Counted from the stretch's first letter, positions 40,942 through 50,940 are shown. The stretch is DNA of 64,000 nucleotides from Lachancea kluyveri NRRL Y-12651 (GCA_000149225.2 CM000690.1:186001-250000); one strand, 5' to 3'. Notes: generated by a model from the sequence alone, not told the origin. Program-made: numbers and translations.

Positions 40942-41350
40942 CGTTTTTGTCGTAAGCGACTACAGGGAGATAGTTTTGTTCCAGGATGCTGTGAAATGTG
41001 CTGCGTTTGGGTTCGACCCTTTTCTTTTGCTTAAAGCTCTCCGCGGATCCAAAAGCAGTAAGCTGGATATACACGTATCCCTTCATACGTATTTCAGATC
41101 ATTCACGTGATCTTGATAAACTGTACCTGTACACGAAAATACACGTGACTGTGTGATCACGTGTATTTTCGTGTACAGGTATCTTGATTATCTTCTTTTT
41201 TTTTTGCTTCTCGAGGTAAAATTTTTCCTTGATGGGAAACCCTAAAGCGGAAAATCAAAGGAGAAAATGCAAACTTAAACGCAATGGGCTACTCAACTTT
41301 CCCCTTCTTTCACAGTATAGCAAAGCAAAGCGCAACATAACAAAACTACT
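40942..41350. promoter_or_regulatory. PFF1/HEM12 divergent promoter with three CACGTG boxes
   Basis: CACGTG at 41104-41109, 41142-41147 and 41158-41163. The last two lie in the arms of a perfect 25-bp inverted repeat (listed separately). CACGTG is bound by Cbf1, Pho4, Tye7 and related bHLH factors. Which of these acts here is not determinable. A T-tract lies at about 41195-41206. Confidence 0.6.
41124..41181. repeat. Perfect 25-bp inverted repeat with 8-nt spacer
   Basis: Left arm 41124-41148 and right arm 41157-41181 are exact reverse complements (core ACACGAAAATACACGTGA), separated by CTGTGTGA. Each arm contains one CACGTG. The short flank ATCTTGAT occurs on both sides as a direct repeat (41110-41117 and 41181-41188). 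Confidence 0.95.
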
Positions 41351-42466
41351 ATGCAATCCGTTGATCGCTCTGCATTCCCTGCTCCTAAAAATGACTTGAT
41401 CTTACGAGCAGCTCGCGGTGAAGTAGTCGAGAGACCTCCTTGTTGGATCATGCGTCAGGCTGGCCGTTACTTACCAGAATACCATCGTGTTAAAGATGGA
41501 CGTGACTTCTTCGAAACATGTCGTGATCCAGAAACGGCTTCTGAGATTACTATCCAACCAGTAAGACGTTACCAGGGCCTAATTGATGCTGCTATCATCT
41601 TTAGTGATATTCTTGTCATTCCCCAAGCTATGGGTATGCGTGTTGAGATGGTCGAAGGCAAGGGCCCTCATTTCCCAGACCCTTTGCGCACCCATGAACA
41701 GCTCCAACAACTGCTAGACTATAAAGTTGATGTTCTAAAGGAGTTGGATTGGGCTTTCACCGCGATCACTACCACTAGGATGAAGTTAGAAGGTCAAGTT
41801 CCTTTGCTTGGCTTCTGTGGTGGACCATGGACTCTATTCGTTTACATGACGGAGGGAGGTGGATCCCGTCTTTTCAGATTTGCAAAGACTTGGATTAATG
41901 AATCACCTGCTCTGTCTCAAAAGATCTTGCAGAAGATCACAGATGTTGCGGTGGAGTTTCTTGCCCAACAAGTTGTTGCAGGCGCTCAAATGCTCCAAGT
42001 CTTTGAAAGCTGGGCTGGTGAATTGTCCTCCGAAGACTTTGATAAATTTTCATTGCCTTACCTTAGACAGATTGCTGCCAAGGTTCCTATTAGGTTGAAA
42101 GAGCTGGGTATCGAAGAATCCATTCCAATCACCATTTTCGCCAAGGGTTCTTGGTATGCTCTTGACAAGCTTTGTGACTCTGGATATAATGCGGTCTCTC
42201 TGGATTGGTCATGGGATCCTCGTGCGGCTGTTGCCATCAACAATGGCCGTGTCACTTTGCAAGGTAATCTCGATCCGGGTGTTATTTACGGTTCCGATGG
42301 TAACATTACCCAAAAGGTTGAACGTATGATTGAAGGCTTTGGCGGTGGCAAACAAAACTACATCGTCAACTTTGGCCATGGCACGCATCCTTTCATGGAC
42401 CCTGAAAAGATTAAATTTTTCCTACAAGAATGCCATAGAGTTGGCTCCCGTGCTGGTACAAAATAA
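41351..42466 (+). CDS. HEM12: Uroporphyrinogen decarboxylase
   Basis: 371 residues (S. cerevisiae 362). This cytosolic enzyme removes four acetate carboxyls from uroporphyrinogen III to give coproporphyrinogen III, the fifth step of heme synthesis. The family signatures are present: [17 protein letters not shown] (about 28-44, including the substrate-binding Arg/Gln/Arg), the catalytic Asp region [29 protein letters not shown] and the C-terminal [13 protein letters not shown] with the invariant His. Full length with no oddities. VMS1 follows on the same strand, as in S. cerevisiae apart from a dubious frame there. Confidence 0.97.
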   Translation: MQSVDRSAFPAPKNDLILRAARGEVVERPPCWIMRQAGRYLPEYHRVKDGRDFFETCRDPETASEITIQPVRRYQGLIDAAIIFSDILVIPQAMGMRVEMVEGKGPHFPDPLRTHEQLQQLLDYKVDVLKELDWAFTAITTTRMKLEGQVPLLGFCGGPWTLFVYMTEGGGSRLFRFAKTWINESPALSQKILQKITDVAVEFLAQQVVAGAQMLQVFESWAGELSSEDFDKFSLPYLRQIAAKVPIRLKELGIEESIPITIFAKGSWYALDKLCDSGYNAVSLDWSWDPRAAVAINNGRVTLQGNLDPGVIYGSDGNITQKVERMIEGFGGGKQNYIVNFGHGTHPFMDPEKIKFFLQECHRVGSRAGTK

Positions 42467-42710
42467 ATAAACTTCTAGCATGCTCCTGTATATATCTCAG
42501 CTACATACTTGGCAATGGTGGTTATAGTTTGCGTTGCTTTCGTCTTCGACGCACTATATCGATGGTCATTCTTTACGATTTGGTATGTGTATATACAATT
42601 TCAATATCATTTTCTTTCTTCAGAAGTCCTCTTTTTCCAACTTCTCTCGCCATTTATCACCCATTAGTTTGTTTTTTTTTTGGTCTTCAGCCATATTCCA
42701 GTTGCCAGCT

Positions 42711-44591
42711 ATGACTGCTGTGAAGAAAAATGACCTTTACATATACGATCTATCTTCCGATGTTCTTAGCACTTTGGAGTTAATGACATTCGATTCTTCG
42801 GTGTCGGAAGTCGTGAGCTCAGATTTGCCATCTAACGCATCCACAACTTCTAACCAGGCTCTTCCTGAAAAATCGAGCAGTCCCGATTCAAATAGCTGCC
42901 GCTCTTGTGATTTAAATTTGCATCTACCTGATGAAATAAGGGGACATTACAAAACCGACATCCATCGCTTTAATCTAAAAAGGTTAGTTAATGACCTTCC
43001 ACCAGTAACTCCGGCTGAATTTGAAAAATTAACCGAGAACGACGATATGGAGAGCATATCTGGATCTGATTTTAGTGATTCAGACTCAAATGATGACCAG
43101 ACTGATATTTACAGGGAAGACAGAGATCAATTAACCACTATCTTCGAACGCAATTTGGCCCAACTGAACCTGAGCGATGCTGTGGACAAAGACGATGATG
43201 ACTCCTCCGCATTGTTAAGCCACTTGAATACTAGGTCTCCGTATATTTATTTCAAATCTTCACTACTACAAAACGACGAAGTGTTCGCGGTTTACAAGTC
43301 ATTATTCTCTGCCGAGACGATCGACGCACCATTACAGGCAGTAAAGCTCTGGAATGAACAGGAGCAAGGCATCGGCAAGCTTTCTGCTCTCTTCATGATT
43401 GGTGGTGGTCACTTTGCTGGTGCAATTGTTTCTCATCAGAGACTTAGTACTAAAGGTAATGCTAGGAAGAATGATGAATCCTTTCAAGAGCAAGCTGTTC
43501 AGTTTTTGGAGCACAAGACCTTTCACAGATATACTACAAGAAGAAAGCAAGGTGGATCACAATCTGCTATGGATAATGCAAAAGGTAAAGCTAACTCTGC
43601 AGGCTCTTCGCTACGTCGTTACAATGAAGCTGCATTGAGAAATGACGTCCAACAATTGCTTGCCTCTTGGGAGCCTTATCTACAAAAGTGTGAAAACATA
43701 TTCATCAGAGCGAGAAGCGTTTCTGACAGGAATATCTTTTTAGGCGAGAGTAGTTGCTTAAAGAAGGATGATCCAAGGATAAGAAACTTCCCCTTCACCA
43801 CTAAAAGGCCAACTGCCTCTGAATTGAAGAAAGCCTGGTGTGAATTGACTTATATTACCAAGACTTCAAAGCCGAAATCTATCAAAAAAACTAGATCCCC
43901 GGCGCCGACATCCGTTTCTAAACCCGTTGGAAAAGCAACACAGGTGAAGAAAGAACTGACTCCAGAGGAAAAGCATACGGAGGAATTAATTTCACTGGTG
44001 AAAAAATCAAAAGCACCACTCCTGGTGTCATATATCCGCAAGAATAAACTTGATGCCGATTTCAAGTTGGAACCTAAACAAGATTATGTGCAAACACCTA
44101 CCATGTTACACTACGCTGCTCAAAACGGTTTGAAAAATATGGTAATGATCCTATTATCCAACTTGAAATGTGACCCTACAATAACAAACGATTTTGGTAA
44201 AACTGCATGGGATTTGGCTAGAAAGAAAGAAATCAAATATTCTTTCCAAATTGCAAGGCATAATCTAGGAGAAGACTTCACTGACTGGCGAGAATCGCAT
44301 ATCGGGGAACCGATGAGCCGGGAACAGGTAGAAAAGTTAAATGAAATGGAGCAGCAGGCAGAGGCAGATGAAAGAGAAGAAGCGATCAAAAAAGAGTTGC
44401 AAGTTGTTAGAGAGAAACAAAGGTTGGAGAAAGAATCGAAAAGAGGGCCTGGAAGGCAGTTTACAGGACAGATGTCCAATCTACAGCAAACAATGAACTC
44501 GTTAACAGATGACCAAAAAATGAGGTTGATGAGAGAACAGCGTGCTAGAGCTGCTGAAGCTAGAATGCGTCAGAACACTGTAAATAAATAG
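42711..44591 (+). CDS. VMS1: Vms1, Cdc48-binding peptidyl-tRNA endonuclease of ribosome quality control
   Basis: 626 residues from ATG at 42711 (MTAVKKNDLYIYDLSSDVLSTLELM), the start that matches Vms1; an in-frame upstream extension to 42534 has no ATG and no coding look. Domains: a C2H2-type finger (about 60-88: CRSCDLNLHLPDEIRGHYKT); the VLRF1 release-factor-like domain (about 180-370) with the GSQ motif (RRKQGGSQS) whose Gln is needed for cleavage; ankyrin repeats (about 435-515: TPTMLHYAAQNGLKNMVMIL); a coiled coil; and a C-terminal VIM for Cdc48 (LMREQRARAAEARMRQ). Vms1 releases stalled nascent chains from 60S subunits and acts at mitochondria. It converges on RDH54. Confidence 0.96.
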   Translation: MTAVKKNDLYIYDLSSDVLSTLELMTFDSSVSEVVSSDLPSNASTTSNQALPEKSSSPDSNSCRSCDLNLHLPDEIRGHYKTDIHRFNLKRLVNDLPPVTPAEFEKLTENDDMESISGSDFSDSDSNDDQTDIYREDRDQLTTIFERNLAQLNLSDAVDKDDDDSSALLSHLNTRSPYIYFKSSLLQNDEVFAVYKSLFSAETIDAPLQAVKLWNEQEQGIGKLSALFMIGGGHFAGAIVSHQRLSTKGNARKNDESFQEQAVQFLEHKTFHRYTTRRKQGGSQSAMDNAKGKANSAGSSLRRYNEAALRNDVQQLLASWEPYLQKCENIFIRARSVSDRNIFLGESSCLKKDDPRIRNFPFTTKRPTASELKKAWCELTYITKTSKPKSIKKTRSPAPTSVSKPVGKATQVKKELTPEEKHTEELISLVKKSKAPLLVSYIRKNKLDADFKLEPKQDYVQTPTMLHYAAQNGLKNMVMILLSNLKCDPTITNDFGKTAWDLARKKEIKYSFQIARHNLGEDFTDWRESHIGEPMSREQVEKLNEMEQQAEADEREEAIKKELQVVREKQRLEKESKRGPGRQFTGQMSNLQQTMNSLTDDQKMRLMREQRARAAEARMRQNTVNK

Positions 44592-44678
44592 ATCTCTTTA
44601 TTCTTTATAGAAAATGCAACACGGTTTCGATACCTATTATAAAAAAGAAGATTATAGACAAGGAAGTATGTTTTCCCC

Positions 44679-47438
44679 TCAACCACTTTTAATAAATGCA
44701 AACGTGATATCACCATCCAAATCTTTTAAAGTTTCGTTGACAATCTCATCGATAAGATCACCAGTATTTGCAGGATCTATGTGTTTATATCCGACAAGAC
44801 ACCTTTTCATTATATCTTTTTTCGCATTCTGAAGCTCAAGTTGCGACTGCTCTAGGGCATCTTTAACTTCAAGTGCGCTAACCCATCCGGCGGACCCCCC
44901 CTTAGTATTTGCACGCATATCATCCGTTCCTTTTTCACCTACACTTTCAGCCTCAAATTCTTCTCCTAAACCTTCGCAAGAACAAATCAACTCATGGGTA
45001 TTACTTTTCGTGCTTGTGTGTATCGAAAACAAATCTTTCAGATCGGCCTGGTTGAACAGGTTGTCGTCGGACTTACCATTCCCTGATTGCTTTGAGTCAT
45101 CTAAAAATTTTTTGCTCAAGTTATTCTTCATTAATTGCCTTTGGAATATTTTTTCATCAATACAACCACTGGTAACCAAACGGTAAATGAAGCATGGTTT
45201 TTTTTGGCCATCTCTGTGGATTCTCGACATGGCTTGGAGGTCAACTGAAGGATTCCAATCATTATCAAAAAGAACCAGCCTTGAAGCACCAATTAAATTC
45301 AACCCAACACCTCCAGATTTTGCACTGAGAAGGAACCCAAATATAGATGGATTACGGTTGAAAGAATTTACAATAGAGTCACGTTGCTTATTTGGTGTTG
45401 ACCCATCCAACCTAACAAAGCTCAGATTTGCACTTCTCATCAAATCTTGGATGATGTCTAAAGTTTGTGTATAGTTAGAAATTATGACAACTTTTTCTCC
45501 ATCGGTGCTATGCTTAATTTGACTCAGCAATGCCATTAACACCTTCAGTTTTCCCGAGTTCAAGCTACTCGCAAACTTGGCGAGGGAAGAGCAAGCTTTA
45601 ATCTTTTCGAAGTAGTAGGAGTCTCCATTTATTAAACTTGGCGAGTTGCAAATTTTCTTGAAAAGAGTGATTAGTCCCAGAGACGAATTGAAAGTCATTG
45701 TAGTAAAATCTAATTGACCTTCCAGTAATATGTTCTTAAATGCTTTAATCTGCAAAGTGGTTGGTTTGCAGAACAACACCAGATCTGTTTTAGGTGGTAA
45801 ATAGTTTGACATGATGGAATTTGTCCTTCGTAAAATGAATTTTTTAGTGATTTCTATTAGTTCTTCGGATTTCTCTTCCCCACGGTCGACAACCTCCTGA
45901 TTAAATTTATTGTTCACATCCCTAGCTCTGGTGATTGGTGTTATAAATTCCCTTTTAAATTGCGAGAAGTTACCCAATATGCCAGGATTAATGAAATCTA
46001 TAATCGTGTAGAATTCATTCAAGTCGTTTTGGATTGGTGTCCCAGAAAGCAACACTTTGCGCTGAATATCCAGACTTGCTAAGAAGTTCAGGACTTTGGA
46101 AGAGCTATTTTTCAACCTATGGCCCTCGTCGCAGACCAAAAGATCTATACATTCTTTGCCCATTTCCAATTCCCTGGTCACACTGAGTAGCTTTTCGTAG
46201 CCGATAATTAACACCTGGTAAGTACGTTGCACTCTCAAGAAATTCCTTACATCAGACCTGTCCTTGTCTGGAGTATTTTTTGGGCTTAAGGTTAGAACGC
46301 CTATTCTATTCAAAGTCAGCCACTTCATAAATTCTTTCTTCCAATTACCAATCAAGGTAACAGGGCATACGACCATGATCTTTTGGCATAGCCCACGTAA
46401 CGGGATTCCAAATTGTGAGCAGCTTACCTTGGAAGGCTGAGGTGTCTGTTTCAACAGAGTCCAAATCAATGTTATGGTCATCAAAGTTTTGCCCAATCCC
46501 ATTTCATCTGCCAGCAAACAGCCCTTTACGTCACTATCTTCTTCTAATAAAAGTGACTCTTCAGAGCCCTTAACTCCATTTGCTCTTTGGAGCCCCATAA
46601 TACAATCGTACATAAATTTGATACCTTCTCGTTGATGCGGCCGCAGTGATTTGTTCAAAACTGGATCTACTATCACGTCGACTTCTGCACTTTTAGATTT
46701 ATTCATGATTAAGGGATTTTCGATTTTAGAAGAGTCGAAGATGGGCAAATACTTTTTTTTGGATGTATTTTGGTTAATCGTAGATGTTCTACCTGCCTCA
46801 AGATTTCTTACTACCGGCCTAAATTTAGTGGGGTTCTTCTGGACAAAAAGCTGGGATATCGGTATTTGAACAGGCGGCGGAACTTTGTTTCTCTCGATAG
46901 TAGCACTACCATCTGCAGGATCATCGTCAGTCTTGTTTCCGGTCTTTCCCAGGAGGGTATCAATTCGATGAATCTCTTGGTTCTCAGTGACCTCGTAATC
47001 GAATTGAAACTCCCACGACCCACATTTAAAGATGTTCTCGAACATTGCAATTTCATCCAAATAATTTTTTACTACAGTCTTGCCCAAACGGCGACCTTCA
47101 TCGCTGTAGAAATGTGTCGTTCCAAAATTTTCAATGTTCATCACCGCGTACCCGTCACCATCCCACGTCTTATTCTTCTTCATGGTCTGCTTACGGAACG
47201 TTATTGTAAAGTACTTTAATGGATTTATTCTCGCTTGCTTATTCGAGGAAGCTGTAGTTGCTGGCATAGGTCTTTTTATTGAATTTTGCCTACCATTGGA
47301 AGTTAGTACTTTGGTGTTCGCAGCGTTCCAAGTGGTAAGAGTATTTTTATTCACCGAAGTAACCGTTGCCCTCGTTGAAGTTGTACCCACCATACGAGGT
47401 TTTTTGAATGGCTTATTCTCATATCTGGGGATCTGCAT
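44679..47438 (-). CDS. RDH54: Rdh54/Tid1, Swi2/Snf2 DNA translocase
   Basis: 919 residues from ATG at 47438 (MQIPRYENKPFKKPR, matching Rdh54); a TTG two codons upstream is not used. The Snf2 helicase core starts near LRPHQREGIKFMYDC (motif Q/I region), with Walker A DEMGLGKT, DEGH box (LLVCDEGHRLKN), motif III LSGTPIQND, and the second lobe with LSAKSGGVGLNLIGASRL and SRIHRDGQKKP (motifs V and VI). Rdh54 removes Rad51/Dmc1 from duplex DNA and promotes interhomologue recombination, mostly in meiosis and diploids. The N-terminal 250 residues are poorly conserved, as usual. Convergent with VMS1, with 87 bases between stops. Confidence 0.97.
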   Translation of the reverse strand: MQIPRYENKPFKKPRMVGTTSTRATVTSVNKNTLTTWNAANTKVLTSNGRQNSIKRPMPATTASSNKQARINPLKYFTITFRKQTMKKNKTWDGDGYAVMNIENFGTTHFYSDEGRRLGKTVVKNYLDEIAMFENIFKCGSWEFQFDYEVTENQEIHRIDTLLGKTGNKTDDDPADGSATIERNKVPPPVQIPISQLFVQKNPTKFRPVVRNLEAGRTSTINQNTSKKKYLPIFDSSKIENPLIMNKSKSAEVDVIVDPVLNKSLRPHQREGIKFMYDCIMGLQRANGVKGSEESLLLEEDSDVKGCLLADEMGLGKTLMTITLIWTLLKQTPQPSKVSCSQFGIPLRGLCQKIMVVCPVTLIGNWKKEFMKWLTLNRIGVLTLSPKNTPDKDRSDVRNFLRVQRTYQVLIIGYEKLLSVTRELEMGKECIDLLVCDEGHRLKNSSSKVLNFLASLDIQRKVLLSGTPIQNDLNEFYTIIDFINPGILGNFSQFKREFITPITRARDVNNKFNQEVVDRGEEKSEELIEITKKFILRRTNSIMSNYLPPKTDLVLFCKPTTLQIKAFKNILLEGQLDFTTMTFNSSLGLITLFKKICNSPSLINGDSYYFEKIKACSSLAKFASSLNSGKLKVLMALLSQIKHSTDGEKVVIISNYTQTLDIIQDLMRSANLSFVRLDGSTPNKQRDSIVNSFNRNPSIFGFLLSAKSGGVGLNLIGASRLVLFDNDWNPSVDLQAMSRIHRDGQKKPCFIYRLVTSGCIDEKIFQRQLMKNNLSKKFLDDSKQSGNGKSDDNLFNQADLKDLFSIHTSTKSNTHELICSCEGLGEEFEAESVGEKGTDDMRANTKGGSAGWVSALEVKDALEQSQLELQNAKKDIMKRCLVGYKHIDPANTGDLIDEIVNETLKDLDGDITFAFIKSG

Positions 47439-48066
47439 GAGCAAGGTTCTCTTGGATATGGTATTGCTATCTGCCAGGTGGCAAAGCCTTCGATAAAGAG
47501 ATGATGCGAGATCACATAAACAAAAAAACGCCTAAGTTGACGTGATGCCGTTAGAAGCGACTATCGTGTATTCCAGGTTGTGTAAGCTATTGGTCTCTAA
47601 TAGCACATGAAGAATTAAAGGATCGAACGTTCTTTTTTTCTTTTCTGAAAATCTCGTTATAAAGAAGCAGATATACATTTATGAATTGGGAACCTTTTTT
47701 TTGATGCTGCACTTTTAACAAAACGGGCAAGAGATGACCGCCTATGGGATACCGAGGTGCTTGTAAACGGTATCCCATTGTGAGTTTCTTGCATTTCAAA
47801 CTGATTTGAATGACGCCAAATAAAAGATTATGAGTAAAAGAAATACTATGAAACATCGTCTGTGTCACAATTGAGGTGTCAACTGGCGCTCTCAATTCCT
47901 CTGACTGGCACCAGGAAAAAAGACTCGCTAAATTAGCAAAAAAATGTTTTCTTTCCAGAAGATGTATTTAATCAGCAAAAACTATAAACAAAGTTAAGAC
48001 AAAAAACGGGCACAACTACAATATATATACATATATATATATATATGCATTTTGACAATCCCAACC
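47439..48066. promoter_or_regulatory. RDH54 promoter region / HSP26 3' region with a strong hairpin
   Basis: About 630 bases. A perfect 11-bp inverted repeat (ATGGGATACCG/CGGTATCCCAT) lies at 47744-47754 and 47768-47778, with outer pairing GCAAGA (47727-47732)/TCTTGC (47787-47792). An AT-dinucleotide microsatellite at 48021-48046 follows the HSP26 stop. The frame at 47587-47895 (minus) starts with TTG and has no support. Confidence 0.5.
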
Positions 48067-48720
48067 TTAAATCTTGGAATCACCCCACGATTCCTCAGAA
48101 GAAATTTCGATCTTACGAACGGAGTCATCATCCTTAGAAGGTGTCAATTTTGGAACGGTCAACGTCAGGACACCATTGTTGTAGTTAGCCTTAATGTTAT
48201 CGGCATCAATACCCGGCTTTTGAGGCAACGTGATACATCTCTTGAACTTACCTGAAGGACGCTCGTTAACCTTCACATTTTTCTTGGTTTCATCCGTGGT
48301 TGAAACAGCTGGGATCTCACCGGTGACAAAAATTTGGTTTGCCTCCTTGTGATATTCTAAATTGATGTCTTTCTTTTCTTTGACACCTGGGACACTGACA
48401 TGTAACTCATAGTTGTCTTCGTGGTCTAGAATATCAACAGGTGGAACCAATTCACCCTTGCGAGAGAAGGGGAATAAAGCCTTGTCCCCACCAAACCAGT
48501 CATCCAAGTCCGTAGATAGGAAGGAGCTCGATTGTGGGTCACACACGGAATTGGACGCACCATTTTTAGATTTTGTTAAGCTCTTGTCATCTTTACCAGA
48601 AGCGATCTGGCGCTGTGATGGATAAGTCCTAAAACCAGACCGGTCTAAGATCTTGCTGAAACTGTCAACTTCATTGTTGATGGCGTCAAAAAAGTCAAAA
48701 AATGGTGAATTAAACGACAT
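48067..48720 (-). CDS. HSP26: Hsp26 small heat-shock protein
   Basis: 217 residues (S. cerevisiae 214). The N-terminal region (MSFNSPFFDFFDAINNEV) matches Hsp26 almost exactly. The alpha-crystallin domain spans about 95-200 (VPPVDILDHEDNYELHVSVPGVKEKKDINLEY…GVLTLTVPKL) and a C-terminal tail (KIEISSEESW) carries the oligomer-binding pattern. Hsp26 forms 24-mers that hold unfolding proteins until Hsp104/Hsp70 refold them. The 5' flank carries TATA, STRE and heat-shock elements, so heat and stress induction is expected. Codon bias is high. RDH54 lies downstream on the same strand, as in S. cerevisiae (YBR072W/YBR073W). Confidence 0.97.
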   Translation of the reverse strand: MSFNSPFFDFFDAINNEVDSFSKILDRSGFRTYPSQRQIASGKDDKSLTKSKNGASNSVCDPQSSSFLSTDLDDWFGGDKALFPFSRKGELVPPVDILDHEDNYELHVSVPGVKEKKDINLEYHKEANQIFVTGEIPAVSTTDETKKNVKVNERPSGKFKRCITLPQKPGIDADNIKANYNNGVLTLTVPKLTPSKDDDSVRKIEISSEESWGDSKI

Positions 48721-49323
48721 TGTGAAATATGGTAACTGTATTTGATTAGTGGCTTCTCTGTTAAGATTCGATGAAAACTGGTAATTGTTCTCTGGTGAAT
48801 GTTTAAAAGGAACATAGGAATAATGGGGATGTTGAGGTAAGAATGGTCTACAGACGTGTCTATTTATACGTTTTCCATTGGCCTTTCCCTTAATGAGGGG
48901 TACATAGGGAGCAGTGGATAGGAAAATTCTAGATTGAGGGAATTAATAGAGTTCTACAAGTTTCCATTGAACTACTAGCTGGACTCCCAAGGGATGAGGA
49001 TCGAACAGAACATATGGCCCTCGCTGTCTTCGGAATAGACAGTATTTTACTGACGCTGTCACTAACGAAATTGCTGGAAAATTCTGGTAAAGTGCGGGTA
49101 ACATAGTCGGATACGGTTTTTGGAATAGACTCTCTCCGACAGTGTTGAGGGATATCTTAAAGCCAATATTACTCCGGGAAGCACGAATAAGGGGAGTTGT
49201 ATATCATGAAAATCTAGTCCGTTCATTCTTTTATTTTTTTCTCTCTATTTAGTTTATTTAACCGAGCGGGTGCTCTTTGTAAAGAGCACTTACTTTTCTT
49301 TTTTACCATGCTCTTTGAGTGAT
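48721..49323 (-). promoter_or_regulatory. HSP26 promoter with TATA, STRE and HSEs
   Basis: Reading toward HSP26: HSE-like GAAAATTC at 49077-49084; three-unit HSE GAAnnTTCnnGAt at 48922-48934; STRE (AGGGG on plus, CCCCT on minus) at 48896-48900; TATAAATA on minus at 48861-48868, about 140 bases before the ATG. HSEs bind Hsf1 and STREs bind Msn2/4. At the far end a dyad GTGCTCTTT-GT-AAAGAGCAC (49270-49289) and a further TGCTCTTT (about 49308-49315) lie next to the YBR071W-like stop codon. Confidence 0.7.
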
Positions 49324-49872
49324 TTAGTAGAAATCCAACTGAGTCCTGCTTGCTGGTGTCCTTAACTCTTGCTCAAAAACGTTCTTCACCGGTTCTTGCG
49401 ATAGATTTCCGTGCTCATCGAAAATAAAAAAACATTTGTTGTAGGATGTTTCTTTAAATTCTGAAGGTTTTTTGGAAAATATCAGCTTTGGTTCATCGTC
49501 TTCTTCTTGAAACTCTTCGTAAAGGAGTTCGTGGATCGAGACGGAATTGCTCAGGGAAAACAAGCTAGTCGTACTGGAGGCAATACTTGTTTGAGAATCA
49601 CTTCTTGTAGAAGTAGTTTCACCGGGTTTGCCGTTGAGAGCATCGATGGCCATGTTATAGTCTCTTACCATGTTGGCATCTAGAATAACCGTCGATCTTT
49701 TCAGCTTCGTTTTTCTGCTCTTTTCTGAGGTATTTGCAGACGCGCTGCTATTAGTTAATTCACTGGTCGATTTATTTCCATTGTTCAAAATGAACAGTTC
49801 ATTACTCGTGGGTAGGAACATAGAGTGTCTTTTAGCACTGTTCGGGTTTTTAGATCTTGTATTTCTTATCAT
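49324..49872 (-). CDS. YBR071W: YBR071W-like protein of unknown function
   Basis: 182 residues (S. cerevisiae YBR071W 211). Hydrophilic, Ser/Thr/Asn-rich, with no recognised domain. Recognisable blocks are the basic start MIRNTRSKNPNSAKRHSMFLP, KRSTVILDANMVRDYNMAIDALNG and the acidic ELLYEEFQEEDDEPKLIF. The RHSMF and KRST segments resemble basophilic kinase sites, and the S. cerevisiae protein is known as a phosphoprotein. Placement between HSP26 and ALG14 exactly matches S. cerevisiae chromosome II, which supports orthology. Role unknown. Confidence 0.85.
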   Translation of the reverse strand: MIRNTRSKNPNSAKRHSMFLPTSNELFILNNGNKSTSELTNSSASANTSEKSRKTKLKRSTVILDANMVRDYNMAIDALNGKPGETTSTRSDSQTSIASSTTSLFSLSNSVSIHELLYEEFQEEDDEPKLIFSKKPSEFKETSYNKCFFIFDEHGNLSQEPVKNVFEQELRTPASRTQLDFY

Positions 49873-50145
49873 TATTGGTTTGGTTCACTTATGACAGGCC
49901 ACGAAGGATTGTCCCATTCCGATTAGGATATTGGTTTATATACTTCTGCTTCACCTGCATAGCAATCTCGTTCCATTCTCTTAAGAATTTTTTTTTTTTT
50001 CTTACAGGTAACGCGATCCTCATATGGATTTGCTTGTTTTTTTTTTCGCGTTGACCGATTGTACTCAATCTGGGAAAGATATGAGTGCAGGAATCTTTGG
50101 CCGTTCTAGAAATCTTAGCCACCACCCGAAAGGATTTACACAGCA

Positions 50146-50826
50146 ATGCACTACGCTACTATCCTGGGTACAACAGCTCTGGTGCTAATAACCACTTTAG
50201 CGGTTAGTGTAATATCTACCCTTCCAATATTCCGCTATAATAGCCGTGCTAGATTGCTACATTCGGATAATGGACCTGTCCATTGCTTCGTGTACTTGGG
50301 TTCTGGCGGTCACACTGGAGAAATGTTGAGGCTTTTGAATAATTACAATGCTGTGTTTTTCCGTAAGGACAACGTGCTAGACGTGGGCTATTCGGATGAG
50401 GCTAGCCTGGCAAAGTTTAAACGTATGGACTTCAAGAATAAAGAGAATGTTCATATAAACTACCACGAGTTCTTGAAGGCTCGAGAAGTTAACGCTACAA
50501 AAACGCAGTCCTTGAAAAGCATACTGTACACTTTGTGGAACTCGACACTGGTCATCTTGAAGATGAAAATTTCCACGCTAGGTAAATCCCACTTGATCCT
50601 GTTGAACGGGCCTGGTACTTGCTGTATCATCGCGGTGCTTTTCAAGGTGTTACAAATCGTAAGCTGCACACCAAGCAAAATAGTTTACGTGGAGAGTCTA
50701 GCCAGAATCGACAGCCTAAGTCTCACCGGTAGAATACTGTATTTGTTGGTGGATGAATTCGTAGTCCAGTGGGACGAGCTGTGCAAAAGGTATCCTAGAG
50801 CAAAATGTTACGGCATTCTGATCTGA
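50146..50826 (+). CDS. ALG14: Alg14, membrane anchor of the UDP-GlcNAc transferase
   Basis: 226 residues (S. cerevisiae 237). An N-terminal membrane helix (about 5-27: ILGTTALVLITTLAVSVISTL region) is followed by a Rossmann-like GT domain with the glycine-rich HCFVYLGSGGHTGEMLRLL (about 46-64) and the conserved HLILLNGPGTCCIIAVLF (about 149-166). Alg14 recruits catalytic Alg13 to the cytosolic face of the ER and together they add the second GlcNAc to dolichol-PP-GlcNAc in N-glycan assembly. It converges on TPI1 with 114 bases between the stops. Confidence 0.96.
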   Translation: MHYATILGTTALVLITTLAVSVISTLPIFRYNSRARLLHSDNGPVHCFVYLGSGGHTGEMLRLLNNYNAVFFRKDNVLDVGYSDEASLAKFKRMDFKNKENVHINYHEFLKAREVNATKTQSLKSILYTLWNSTLVILKMKISTLGKSHLILLNGPGTCCIIAVLFKVLQIVSCTPSKIVYVESLARIDSLSLTGRILYLLVDEFVVQWDELCKRYPRAKCYGILI

Positions 50827-50940
50827 AACGTACTCCGACAGAAGGACATATCTAGATATAAGAATCTTTTTCTTCATTCACTATTTATCGTTACATAGAG
50901 AAAAAACATACATGGGGTGCAGCTCTTGCTAGAACCACAT

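Noticed and set aside
41005-41030. GGGTTCGACCC as a tRNA B box
   Set aside because: No A box or cloverleaf can be formed around it.
42584-42624. GTATGT…TTCAG upstream of VMS1 as an intron
   Set aside because: Only about 41 bases, with no branch-point sequence; the downstream ATG at 42711 already gives the conserved N-terminus.
47587-47895. 102-codon minus-strand frame between RDH54 and HSP26
   Set aside because: Starts with TTG, no homology, and contains the intergenic hairpin.
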